From: an uncultured Rhizobium sp.
Lineage (GTDB): Bacteria; Pseudomonadota; Alphaproteobacteria; Rhizobiales; Rhizobiaceae
Reading direction: 5' to 3'
DNA length: 34,920 nucleotides
Assembly: GCA_945952415.1 (NCBI GenBank)
Contig: CAMFIF010000035.1
Span: 1-34,920 of the forward strand
Shown: in pieces, positions 1 to 7,800 of the stretch
How the letters are laid out: each line of letters opens with the position of its first letter
Numbering within the stretch: the stretch's first letter is position 1
The notes under the pieces: generated by a model
Database searches by the model: none
What the model was told of the DNA's origin: nothing
The model's input: the letters and a program-made list of their open reading frames with translations, nothing else
Position numbers and translations under genes: made by a program

Positions 1-22
1 GGTTGAGCCAGACGCCCGAGTC

Positions 23-45
23 CCCCTCCCCCCTGTGGGGAGGGG
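23..45. repeat. GC-rich palindrome at window edge
   Basis: CCCCTCCCC (23-31) pairs perfectly with GGGGAGGGG (37-45) around a five-base loop. A G-rich tail follows to about 58. It resembles the short GC-rich intergenic palindromes common in rhizobial genomes. It could also act as a terminator for a gene ending before the window, but it lacks a clear T run. Confidence 0.5.
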
Positions 46-103
46 TTAGGGGTGGGGGTTAACCAGAAAGGCGGGAGAGAGGCTCAAACGGCCGCCCCAA
101 GTC

Positions 104-126
104 CCTTCTCCCCAGCGGGGAGAAGG
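104..126. repeat. Perfect 10-bp stem-loop repeat
   Basis: CCTTCTCCCC (104-113), loop AGC, GGGGAGAAGG (117-126) form a perfect stem. The following bases (GTGCCGGCAGGCGGATGAGGG) match in style the intergenic repeats scattered through Rhizobium and Agrobacterium genomes. It lies 78 bases upstream of the carnitine dehydrogenase start, so it may be part of that gene's leader. No specific repeat family name is assigned. Confidence 0.6.
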
Positions 127-203
127 TGCCGGCAGGCGGATGAGGGGGCAGCGACTGAACCGCCCGATTGTTTAAACGCATTGAGAACACAGGACATAAA
201 CCC

Positions 204-1697
204 ATGACCACTCAGATCCAGAAAGCGGCCTGCATCGGCGGCGGCGTCATCGGCGGGGGCTGGATTGCCCGCTTCCTGCTCGCCGGCATCGATGTGAAGG
301 TCTTCGACCCGCACCCGGAAGCCCAGCGCATCGTCGGCGAAGTCATCGCCAATGCCGAGCGCGCCTACAGGCTGCTCACCATGGCCCCGCTGCCGCCGAA
401 GGGCACGCTCACCTTCTGCCAGAGCCTTGAAGAAGCCGTCGAAGGCGCTGACTGGATTCAGGAATCCGTGCCCGAGCGGCTCGATCTGAAGCGCGGCGTG
501 CTGACCAAGATCGACGCGGCGGCCAAGCCCGATGCCCTCATCGGCTCCTCCACCTCGGGCCTGAAGCCGACCGACCTGCAACGGGACATGAAGCATCCCG
601 AGCGGCTCTTCGTCGCCCATCCCTACAACCCCGTCTACCTGCTGCCGCTGGCAGAACTGGTCGGCGGCGAGAAGACCTCGCGCGCAACGCTCGAAACCGC
701 CCGCGACCGCCTGAAGCCCATCGGCATGAAGGGCGTCATCATCAACAAGGAAATCGAAGCCTTCGTCGGCGACCGCCTGCTCGAAGCCGTATGGCGCGAG
801 GGCCTGTGGCTGATCAAGGACGACATCTGCGACACCGAGACGCTCGATGACGTGATCCGCTACTCCTTCGGCATGCGCTGGGCGCAGATGGGCATGTTCG
901 AGACCTACCGCATCGCCGGCGGCGAAGCGGGCATGCGCCACTTCATTGCCCAGTTCGGCCCCTGCCTGTCCTGGCCCTGGACCAAGCTGACGGACGTGGT
1001 CGATCTCACCGACGAGCTGATCGACAAGATCGCCAACCAGTCCGACGCCCAGTCCGGCGCCCGCGGGATCCGCGAGCTGGAGCGCATCCGCGACCAGAAC
1101 CTCTGCGGCATCATGCAGGCGCTGAAGGCGGGCGACGAAGGCCGCGGCTGGGGTGCCGGCAAGCTGCTCGCCGAATTCGAGGAGCATCTCTGGAAGAACG
1201 CACCGAAGGCGAAGGTCGAGGTGAAGGCCGAGCCGCTCCGCCTCATCGACATCAAGGTCTCGCCCGCCTGGGTGGACTATAACGGCCACATGACCGAATT
1301 CCGCTACCTGCAGGTCTTCGGCGACACCTCGGACGCGCTGCTGCGGCTGATCGGCGTCGACATGGACTATGTGGAAGCCGGCCACTCCTACTACACGGTC
1401 GAGACCCACATCCGCCATCTCGGCGAATCCAAGCTCGGCCAGGAGATCTATTCCACGCTCCAGCTCGTCTCCCACGACGAGAAGCGCCTGCACTACTTCA
1501 GCCGAATCCATGACGCCAAGACCGGCGACGTGCTGGCAACCGCCGAGCAGATGATGGTGCATGTGGACAGCAAGGCCGCCAAGGCCTGCCCTGCCCCCGC
1601 CCATGTGCTGGCCAAGGTCAAGGAAATCGCCGACGCCCATGCGAGCCTGCCTGTGCCGGAAGGCTTTGGCAGACAGGTCGGCCAGAAGAAGGGGTAA
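204..1697 (+). CDS. lcdH: L-carnitine dehydrogenase fused to a hotdog thioesterase
   Basis: Bifunctional enzyme of 497 residues. The N-terminal part belongs to the 3-hydroxyacyl-CoA dehydrogenase family: a dinucleotide-binding motif IGGGVIGGGW lies near residue 11, and HPYNP carries the family's catalytic His. It should oxidise L-carnitine to 3-dehydrocarnitine with NAD+ (EC 1.1.1.108). From about residue 345 a 4HBT hotdog domain begins, with VDYNGHMTEFRY near 356 matching the thioesterase active-site signature. In carnitine-degrading rhizobia this part is expected to release glycine betaine from betainyl-CoA. The ATG at 204 is chosen because the family's fold begins right after it; a TTG at 168 is the alternative. 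It lies upstream of the butyrobetaine genes but is separated from them by about 380 bp of repeats. Confidence 0.9.
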   Translation: MTTQIQKAACIGGGVIGGGWIARFLLAGIDVKVFDPHPEAQRIVGEVIANAERAYRLLTMAPLPPKGTLTFCQSLEEAVEGADWIQESVPERLDLKRGVLTKIDAAAKPDALIGSSTSGLKPTDLQRDMKHPERLFVAHPYNPVYLLPLAELVGGEKTSRATLETARDRLKPIGMKGVIINKEIEAFVGDRLLEAVWREGLWLIKDDICDTETLDDVIRYSFGMRWAQMGMFETYRIAGGEAGMRHFIAQFGPCLSWPWTKLTDVVDLTDELIDKIANQSDAQSGARGIRELERIRDQNLCGIMQALKAGDEGRGWGAGKLLAEFEEHLWKNAPKAKVEVKAEPLRLIDIKVSPAWVDYNGHMTEFRYLQVFGDTSDALLRLIGVDMDYVEAGHSYYTVETHIRHLGESKLGQEIYSTLQLVSHDEKRLHYFSRIHDAKTGDVLATAEQMMVHVDSKAAKACPAPAHVLAKVKEIADAHASLPVPEGFGRQVGQKKG

Positions 1698-1745
1698 CCG
1701 CGAGGCGTTGAGGATGCCTTGCTCAGCGTCGAGTTTGCCGTGCGA

Positions 1746-1795
1746 CACCCCCCCCTCTGCCCTGCCGGGCATCTCCCCCGCAAGGGGGGAGATCG
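1746..1795 (+). repeat. Two-hairpin intergenic repeat, copy 1
   Basis: CACCCCCC-type lead, then hairpin A (GCCC 1759-1762, GGGC 1767-1770), then hairpin B (ATCTCCCCC 1771-1779, loop GCAA, GGGGGGAGAT 1784-1793). A second copy lies in inverted orientation at 1880-1930. The pair occupies the gap between the carnitine dehydrogenase and acyl-CoA dehydrogenase genes. It resembles rhizobial palindromic repeats. Confidence 0.75.
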
Positions 1796-1879
1796 GGATG
1801 CGGATTCTTATGGCAGTTCCTCGCCCACGTTTCTGCAGATGAGTCGATAGTTGTCTGAGGAAATCATAAACCGCGAAGT

Positions 1880-1930
1880 CGATCTCCCCCCTTGCGGGGG
1901 AGATGTCAGCGAAGCTGACAGAGGGGGGTG
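1880..1930 (-). repeat. Two-hairpin intergenic repeat, copy 2 (inverted)
   Basis: This is the reverse complement of the element at 1746-1795. Hairpin B is ATCTCCCCCC (1882-1891), TTGC, GGGGGAGAT (1896-1904). Hairpin A is GTCAGC (1905-1910), GAA, GCTGAC (1914-1919). The stem of hairpin A has a different sequence from copy 1 but the same position and fold, while hairpin B and the C-rich end are nearly identical. Confidence 0.75.
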
Positions 1931-1953
1931 TGCCCCGGCATACGCGAACTCTC

Positions 1954-2032
1954 CAATTCCCCTGGCCGCTCCTGCCGGGCATCCCTACTGCCCGTGCTGT
2001 CCCAGAGCGTGCAGGAGCGACCAGAGGAATTG
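1954..2032 (+). repeat. Long inverted repeat in the leader of the acyl-CoA dehydrogenase gene
   Basis: The arm at 1954-1974 and the arm at 2012-2032 are complementary at 19 of 21 positions (CAATTCC...GCTCCTG against CAGGAGC...GGAATTG). The loop of 37 bases contains a smaller GGGCA/TGCCC hairpin. The structure ends 46 bases before the ATG at 2079. It may be a repeat unit or an RNA leader element. Confidence 0.65.
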
Positions 2033-2078
2033 AACAGGCCGCGACAGGCGGCAGAAAGCATGTTGGAGGAACAGACGG

Positions 2079-3239
2079 ATGCATTTCGGCCTTACCGAAG
2101 AACAGGAGATGATCGTCTCCACCGTGCGCAATTTCGTGGAAACGGAAATCTACCCGCATGAAAACGAGGTGGAGCGCACCGGCATCGTGCCGAAGGAAAT
2201 CGGCCAGGAGATCAAGCGAAAGAGCCAGGAACTCGGTTTCTTTGCCTGCAACTTCCCGCAGGAAGTCGGCGGCGCTGGCCTCGACAATCTGACCTTCACG
2301 CTGGTGGAGCGGGAGCTCGGCCGTGCTTCCATGGGTCTCGCCGCCTATTTCGGCCGCCCCTCGGGCATCCTGATGGGCTGCAATGACGAGCAGCGCGAAC
2401 GCTACCTCATCCCCGCCGTCAAGGGCGACAGGTTCGATGCGCTGGCCATGACCGAACCGGATGCCGGTTCCGACGTGCGCGGCATGAAGTGCTTCGCGAA
2501 AAAGGACGGCGACGACTGGATCGTCAACGGCACCAAGCACTTCATCTCCCATGCCGACATCGCCGATTTCGTCATCGTCTTCATCGCGACCGGCGAGGAG
2601 CAGACGCCGAAGGGTCCGAAGAAGCTGATCACCTGCTTCCTGGTGGATCGCGGCACGCCCGGCTTCGAGATCCGCGAGGGCTATTCCTCGGTCTCGCATC
2701 GCGGCTACCACAACTGCATCCTGAACTTCACCGATTGCCGCCTGCCCTCCGCCCAGATCCTCGGCGAACTGCACAAGGGCTTCGATCTTGCCAACGAATG
2801 GCTCTACGGCACGCGCCTGACGGTGGCAGCCTCCTGCGTCGGCCGTGCGCGCCGCGTCTTCGACTATGCTGTTTCCTATGCCGCCGAGCGCAAGCAGTTC
2901 GGCAAGCCGATCGGCGCGAACCAGGGTGTCTCTTTCAAGCTCGCCGACATGATCACCGAAATCGACGCCGCCGATTTCCTGACGCTGCATGGCGCATGGC
3001 GGCTCGACCAGAAGCTTCCGGCCAACCGCGAGATCGCCTCGGCCAAGCTCTACGCGTCCGAAATGCTCGCCCGCGTGACCGACGAGGCGATCCAGATCTA
3101 TGGCGGCATGGGCCTGATGGACGACCTGCCGCTTGCCCGCTTCTGGCGCGATGCCCGCGTGGAGCGCATCTGGGACGGCACCTCGGAAATCCAGCGGCAC
3201 ATCATCAGCCGCGACCTGCTGCGTCCCTTCGGAGCGTGA
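2079..3239 (+). CDS. Acyl-CoA dehydrogenase, probable gamma-butyrobetainyl-CoA dehydrogenase
   Basis: Flavoprotein of 386 residues, usual length for the acyl-CoA dehydrogenase family. It has the FAD/substrate signature AMTEPDAGSDVRGMK, the mid-domain KQFGKPIGANQ and the C-terminal IYGGMGLMDDLPLARFWRDARVERIWDGT. Context suggests oxidation of gamma-butyrobetainyl-CoA to crotonobetainyl-CoA, passing electrons to an electron-transfer flavoprotein. The residue aligned with the catalytic Glu of medium-chain enzymes (YEGT) is Asp366 here (WDGT), and the alternative Glu position used by isovaleryl-CoA dehydrogenase also seems absent. A GGAGG ten bases upstream supports the ATG. The ligase gene starts four bases after the stop. 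The substrate is inferred from neighbours; the family is certain. Confidence 0.85.
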   Translation: MHFGLTEEQEMIVSTVRNFVETEIYPHENEVERTGIVPKEIGQEIKRKSQELGFFACNFPQEVGGAGLDNLTFTLVERELGRASMGLAAYFGRPSGILMGCNDEQRERYLIPAVKGDRFDALAMTEPDAGSDVRGMKCFAKKDGDDWIVNGTKHFISHADIADFVIVFIATGEEQTPKGPKKLITCFLVDRGTPGFEIREGYSSVSHRGYHNCILNFTDCRLPSAQILGELHKGFDLANEWLYGTRLTVAASCVGRARRVFDYAVSYAAERKQFGKPIGANQGVSFKLADMITEIDAADFLTLHGAWRLDQKLPANREIASAKLYASEMLARVTDEAIQIYGGMGLMDDLPLARFWRDARVERIWDGTSEIQRHIISRDLLRPFGA

Positions 3240-3243
3240 CCCG

Positions 3244-5310
3244 ATGACCGAGCTGAACAGCCTCGACCGCCTGCTGCGTCCGAAGACCATTGCGGTCTTC
3301 GGCGGCAAGGAGGCGCGCCGCGTGATCTACCAGTGCGACAAGATGGGTTTTGCCGGAGAGATCTGGCCGGTCCATCCGAAGGAAGACGAAATCTACGGCC
3401 GCAAGTGCTACCGCTCGGTGGCCGACCTGCCCGCCGCACCCGATGCCGCCTTCGTCGGCGTCAACCGCAACCTCTCGGTCGAGATCGTCCGCCAGCTCTC
3501 CGAACGGGGTGCGGGCGGGGCGATCTGCTATGCGTCGGGCTTTCTGGAAGCCCAGTCCGAGCTGGCAGATGGTGCCGATCTTCAGGCCGAGCTGGTGAAG
3601 GCGGCGGGCTCGATGCGCATCATCGGCCCCAACTGCTACGGCCTCGTCAACGCGCTCGACGGCGCGCTCCTCTGGCCGGACCAGCACGGCCTTATCAAGG
3701 TGGAGAAGGGTGTGGCGATCCTCACCCAGTCCTCCAACATCGTGCTGAACCTCACCATGCAGACCCGCGGCCTGCCGATTGCCTATATCATGACCGCAGG
3801 CAACCAGGCGCAGACCGGCTTGTCGGAAATGGCGATTGCCGCGCTCGAAGACCCCCGTGTCACCGCACTGGGACTGCATATCGAGGGCATCGACAGCATC
3901 GAGGCGCTGGAGCGACTGGCGCAGCGTTCGCGCGCGCTCAAGAAGCCCGTCGTGGCACTGAAGGTCGGCAAGTCGGAAGCCGCGCAGAAGGCGACCGTCT
4001 CCCACACCGCATCGCTTGCAGGCAATCACGCCGTCTCCTCCGCCGTGCTGAAGCGGCTCGGCATCGGCCAGGTCTCGAGCCTCCCCGTCATGCTGGAAGC
4101 GCTGAAGCTGCTGCACGTCTACGGGCCGCTTGCCTCCTACGAGGTCTCCTCCATGAGCTGTTCGGGCGGCGAGGCCTCGCTGGTGTCGGATACGGCCGTC
4201 GGGCGCAAGGTGCACTTCCGGGCGCTCAAGGACTTCCAGCTGAAGCCGCTCCGCGAAAGCCTGGGCGAGATGGTGACGCTCGCCAACCCGCTCGATTACC
4301 ACACATTCGTCTGGGGCAACCTGGAGCGCCAGACCGCCGCCTTCACCGCCATGATGGCAGGCGGCTACGCGCTGAACATGATCATCCTCGATTTCCCGCG
4401 GGCGGATCGCTGCACCTATGAGGACTGGTGGATCACCGTGCAGGCCATGCAGAATGCAAGCCGCGCCAATGCGGGCGTGCCGGCCGCCTTCGTCGCCTCG
4501 ATCAGCGAGAACATGCACGAGGACGTGGCCTTCAAGATCATGGAAATGGGCATGGTGCCGCTCTGCGGCATCGACGAAGCCCTTTCCGCCGCCGAGATTG
4601 CCGCCGATATCGGCGCCGCATGGGCTGCACCCGCACCCGCGCCGCTCATCAAGGTAATGGATGCGGACGGCGAAAGCGAAACCCTGACCGAGGCGGATGC
4701 CAAGGCCGCCCTGAAGGCCTTCGGCGTGCCCGTGCCGGAAGGTGTCGTGGCCCCCACGCCGACAGCCATTGCCGATGCCGCGACCCGCATGGGGCTGCCG
4801 GTGGCGCTGAAGGGCCTCGGCGTCGCGCACAAGACAGAAGCCGGTGCCGTCAAGCTCAACCTCAAGACCCGCGAGGAAGTGCTGGAGGCAGCCGAAGGCA
4901 TGGCCCATGTGGCCAGGGGTTATCTCGCGGAAAAGATGGTGGCAAAGCCGGTCGCCGAAATCATCATCGGCGCGATGCGCGATCCGGTGGCCGGACCGGT
5001 GCTGACCGTCGGCGCCGGCGGCATTCTCGTCGAGCTGATCGAGGATGCGGCGATTCTCACGCTGCCCACCACCGAGGAGGAAATCCGCTCGGCTATCGCT
5101 GGACTGAAGGTGAACAAGCTGCTTTCCGGCTATCGCGGCCAGGCAAAGGGCGACGTGGAAGCCTTGGTGAAGACGGTTGCGGGCGCCGCGGCCTATGTGA
5201 CGGCCAATGCCGAGACGTTCGAGGAACTGGACATCAACCCCGTGATGGTGCTGCCGGAGGGCCAGGGCGCCGTGGCGGCAGACGCATTGATCAGGAGGAG
5301 AAAAGCATGA
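3244..5310 (+). CDS. ADP-forming acyl-CoA ligase, probable gamma-butyrobetaine/carnitine-CoA ligase
   Basis: Single-chain NDP-forming acyl-CoA synthetase of 688 residues, with the family's fused alpha and beta halves. The order is an N-terminal CoA-binding Rossmann domain (LLRPKTIAVFGGK), a central succinyl-CoA-ligase-like region with the conserved SHTASLAGNH, and a C-terminal ATP-grasp domain with HKTEAGAVKLN and DINPVMV. It would join CoA to a trimethylammonium carboxylate, using ATP and giving ADP and phosphate. In this setting the substrate is most likely gamma-butyrobetaine, as in the S. meliloti pathway. The ATG at 3244 follows the previous stop by four bases; the longer reading from 3133 overlaps the dehydrogenase and has no family similarity. 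The stop overlaps the next start (ATGA), indicating translational coupling. Confidence 0.88.
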   Translation: MTELNSLDRLLRPKTIAVFGGKEARRVIYQCDKMGFAGEIWPVHPKEDEIYGRKCYRSVADLPAAPDAAFVGVNRNLSVEIVRQLSERGAGGAICYASGFLEAQSELADGADLQAELVKAAGSMRIIGPNCYGLVNALDGALLWPDQHGLIKVEKGVAILTQSSNIVLNLTMQTRGLPIAYIMTAGNQAQTGLSEMAIAALEDPRVTALGLHIEGIDSIEALERLAQRSRALKKPVVALKVGKSEAAQKATVSHTASLAGNHAVSSAVLKRLGIGQVSSLPVMLEALKLLHVYGPLASYEVSSMSCSGGEASLVSDTAVGRKVHFRALKDFQLKPLRESLGEMVTLANPLDYHTFVWGNLERQTAAFTAMMAGGYALNMIILDFPRADRCTYEDWWITVQAMQNASRANAGVPAAFVASISENMHEDVAFKIMEMGMVPLCGIDEALSAAEIAADIGAAWAAPAPAPLIKVMDADGESETLTEADAKAALKAFGVPVPEGVVAPTPTAIADAATRMGLPVALKGLGVAHKTEAGAVKLNLKTREEVLEAAEGMAHVARGYLAEKMVAKPVAEIIIGAMRDPVAGPVLTVGAGGILVELIEDAAILTLPTTEEEIRSAIAGLKVNKLLSGYRGQAKGDVEALVKTVAGAAAYVTANAETFEELDINPVMVLPEGQGAVAADALIRRRKA

Positions 5311-6092
5311 CCGAGGGACCGATCCGCACCCGCCGCGAAGGCGGCATTCTGGAAGTGACCATCGACCGGCCGAAGGCCAATGCCATCGACCTCGTGACAT
5401 CGAGGATCATGGGCAAGATCTTCCAGGATTTCCGCGACGACGACACCCTGCGGGTCGCCATCATCACGGGCGCGGGCGAAAAATTCTTCTGCCCCGGCTG
5501 GGACCTGAAGGCCGCCGCGGCCGGCGATGCTGTCGACGGGGATTATGGTGTCGGCGGTTTCGGCGGCATGCAGGAACTGCGCGACCTCAACAAGCCGATC
5601 ATCGCGGCGATCAACGGCATCTGCTGCGGCGGCGGCTTCGAGATCGCGCTTTCGACCGACATGATCCTCGCTGCCGAACATGCCACCTTCGCGCTGCCGG
5701 AAATCCGCTCCGGCACGGTGGCGGATGCTGCTTCGATCAAGCTGCCAAAGCGCATTCCCTATCACATCGCCATGGACATGCTGTTCACCGGCCGCTGGCT
5801 GGATGCAGAGGAAGGCCACCGCTGGGGCTTCGTCAACGAGATCCTGCCCGCCGACAAGCTTCTGGACAGAGCCTGGGAGCTCGCCCGCCTGCTCGAAAGC
5901 GGCCCGCCGCTCGTCTATGCCGCCATCAAGGAAGTGGTGCGCGAGGCGGAAGGCGCGAAATTCCAGGACACGATGAACCGGATCACCAAACGCCAGCTGC
6001 GCACGGTGGACATTCTCTATGGTTCGGAAGACCAGCTGGAAGGCGCCCGCGCCTTTGCCGAGAAGCGCGATCCGGTCTGGAAGGGCAAGTAA
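5307..6092 (+). CDS. caiD: Carnitinyl-CoA dehydratase (CaiD-type enoyl-CoA hydratase)
   Basis: Crotonase-fold enzyme of 261 residues. It strongly resembles E. coli CaiD as recalled: RPKANAID, RVAIITGAGEKFF, GWDLKAAA and the C-terminal AFAEKRDPVWKGK are all shared. It should hydrate crotonobetainyl-CoA to L-carnitinyl-CoA, the step between the dehydrogenase and the release of carnitine. Oxyanion-hole glycines are in CCGGGFE, and the paired acidic residues of the crotonase active site are Glu112 and Glu132. The CaiD segment GIVPDSGG is changed to GTVADAAS. AGGAGGAG lies six bases before the ATG, and the start overlaps the ligase stop. It ends the operon, convergent with the chemoreceptor gene four bases away. 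Confidence 0.9.
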   Translation: MTEGPIRTRREGGILEVTIDRPKANAIDLVTSRIMGKIFQDFRDDDTLRVAIITGAGEKFFCPGWDLKAAAAGDAVDGDYGVGGFGGMQELRDLNKPIIAAINGICCGGGFEIALSTDMILAAEHATFALPEIRSGTVADAASIKLPKRIPYHIAMDMLFTGRWLDAEEGHRWGFVNEILPADKLLDRAWELARLLESGPPLVYAAIKEVVREAEGAKFQDTMNRITKRQLRTVDILYGSEDQLEGARAFAEKRDPVWKGK

Positions 6093-6096
6093 GCGC

Positions 6097-7569
6097 CTAA
6101 ACCTTGACAGCCAGCCGGAGGCCGCCCCAGTGGCGGCCTTCGACGAAAATGGGGGCCGAAATGTCCCGCATCAGGGCGAAGACGCCGCCGCCCATGTCCC
6201 GACGATAGGTCTGAACGAGGAAGGGCTCCTTGTTTCGCCCCGCAGCCAGGCCGACGCGATCGTTGAACATGCGCCGGTTGCGGCAATTGGCATTGTTCCA
6301 CACGGGATCGTCCGGCCGCTGCGGATGGGAGAATTTGCGATTGTGAGTGGGCAGGTAACCGTTCACATCCACCGCCGCGCAGAAGACGATCCTCCCGTCA
6401 GAGCCCGCCGCGGGCTCGATGATATCGGGCAATACCATATCCGTGAAACGGGTAAAGCCGGCCATGAACTGTTGCGGATCTGTGCCCGGTATCGGCTGGT
6501 AGCGATGGTCGAAGAGCTGGCTGGACGAGATCTGCCCACGCTTCAGCCCCTCCGCAAAGCTTTGCGAGACCCGCGCCGCCGTGTTTCTGACGAGATCGAC
6601 CCAGGGGCTGATTTCCGTCAGCGCGCCGGTGCTGCCGGAAAGCTGGATCATCCGCTCCGAAAGCCCCACCACGCGGTCCGTGCCCTTGGCGGCATTTTGC
6701 AGGGACTCGTTCGAAAGCGCCACCTCGGCTGAAATCTTTTCGATGGCGCTGACGAAACCCTGTGCCTGCTGGTTGATGTGCTGGGTGGTGCTGGCCATGG
6801 TGCTGGTGCCGTCGAGGATGCTGAGAATGCCCTGCTCCATCTGCTGGAAGGAGGCGCTCATGCTGATCGACTGCTCCTTCACGGTCGTCGCACATCCCGT
6901 CACGTCCTGGCCGGCCTTGCCCAGCTGGGAAATGCCTGATCGCAGCACCTTCAGTGTCTCCAGAATGGCGGCTGTCGCCTGCGATGTCTGGAGCGAAAGG
7001 GCGCGGATTTCCTGCGCGACGACGGCAAATCCCTTGCCGGCCTCCCCTGCCCGCGCTGCCTCGATGGCGGCATTGAGGGCGAGCAGATTGGTTTGCCGGG
7101 CAATGGAACTGATTTCGGTCGCCACCTTGTCCACATCGGCGATGGAGGCGGCAAAGGAGGTGATTTCCGTGCTGATCCCCGCCGTCGTGCCGAGCATCTG
7201 GTCGATTTCGGCAATGGAGGCGGACAGGTTGCCGGCGGACTGGGCAAGCAGCTGGCGCGCCCGCACCGCCGAGGCATCCGCCTCCGCCATGCCTGCCGCC
7301 AGCGACTGGTTGGACAGCGCGATTTCTTCCGCATCCCGTGTCAGTTTTTGCAGCACTTCCGCCTGATTGCGGGTCTGGGTCGCCGTCTGCTGGATATTGC
7401 CGGCAATGTCGACAATATCGAGCCCAAGCTCGGAGGCCGCATGGAAGAGCTTCTCGATCGTGTCCTGCAAGGCGGTTTCGGCGCGCGAAGCGGGTGTCTT
7501 CTCTTCCTCTGTGGCCGGCAAGGCGGGGCCGTCCGCCTCGCTATCCTGTTTCCAAGCCTGCGCAACCAT
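6097..7569 (-). CDS. Soluble methyl-accepting chemotaxis protein with C-terminal sensor domain
   Basis: Cytoplasmic chemoreceptor of 490 residues with no membrane segment. Residues 1-50 are polar, then a long helical signalling domain follows. Its tip, [23 protein letters not shown], lies near residues 152-175 and contacts CheA and CheW. After about residue 340 comes a C-terminal domain ending in [19 protein letters not shown] and [13 protein letters not shown]. This tail is common in soluble proteobacterial receptors and looks like a cytosolic Cache/PAS-like sensor. Three ATGs stand in a row; the third (7569) is chosen because GGGAGG is then six bases upstream. The leader is AT-rich. The ligand is unknown; it probably senses an internal metabolic state. 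Confidence 0.88.
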   Translation of the reverse strand: MVAQAWKQDSEADGPALPATEEEKTPASRAETALQDTIEKLFHAASELGLDIVDIAGNIQQTATQTRNQAEVLQKLTRDAEEIALSNQSLAAGMAEADASAVRARQLLAQSAGNLSASIAEIDQMLGTTAGISTEITSFAASIADVDKVATEISSIARQTNLLALNAAIEAARAGEAGKGFAVVAQEIRALSLQTSQATAAILETLKVLRSGISQLGKAGQDVTGCATTVKEQSISMSASFQQMEQGILSILDGTSTMASTTQHINQQAQGFVSAIEKISAEVALSNESLQNAAKGTDRVVGLSERMIQLSGSTGALTEISPWVDLVRNTAARVSQSFAEGLKRGQISSSQLFDHRYQPIPGTDPQQFMAGFTRFTDMVLPDIIEPAAGSDGRIVFCAAVDVNGYLPTHNRKFSHPQRPDDPVWNNANCRNRRMFNDRVGLAAGRNKEPFLVQTYRRDMGGGVFALMRDISAPIFVEGRHWGGLRLAVKV

Positions 7570-7800
7570 CATCATCCTCCCTGACATCCAGAGAATTTTC
7601 GGGAAAATGCTTAATGCATTCTGAAGATCAGCCTGCAATTTATTGTAAGGGCAGAATAAGACAAAAGTCTTATACCGCTGCAACAGAAGCATTTAAAACA
7701 TTATATGATATTAATAACGTAAACTGAAATATTAATTCCTCGAATTCCTCACGACTAACCTGTTACATGCCCTGGAAAGCGCGGGGTCGCCCTTCTCGCC
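7570..7800 (-). promoter_or_regulatory. AT-rich gap upstream of the soluble chemoreceptor with inverted repeat
   Basis: This gap between the SulP and chemoreceptor genes is much richer in A and T than its surroundings, especially 7590-7745. It contains a perfect inverted repeat, ATAAGAC-AAAA-GTCTTAT, at 7656-7673. The region probably carries the promoter of the chemoreceptor gene; the repeat could be an operator or a small RNA hairpin. No convincing core promoter could be fixed by eye, and no gene is seen. Confidence 0.4.

Noticed and set aside
1746..1930. CRISPR-like repeats between the carnitine genes
   Set aside because: There are only two copies, in inverted orientation, with internal hairpins and no spacer series or cas genes.
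84..3308. Open frame of 1,074 codons on the minus strand
   Set aside because: It is antisense to the carnitine and acyl-CoA dehydrogenase genes and spans palindromic repeats. Long antisense frames are common in GC-rich codon usage, and the translation has no recognisable family.
3205..5400. Open frame of 731 codons on the minus strand
   Set aside because: It lies antisense to the acyl-CoA ligase gene; its His/Gly/Asp/Arg-rich composition is typical of a shadow frame.
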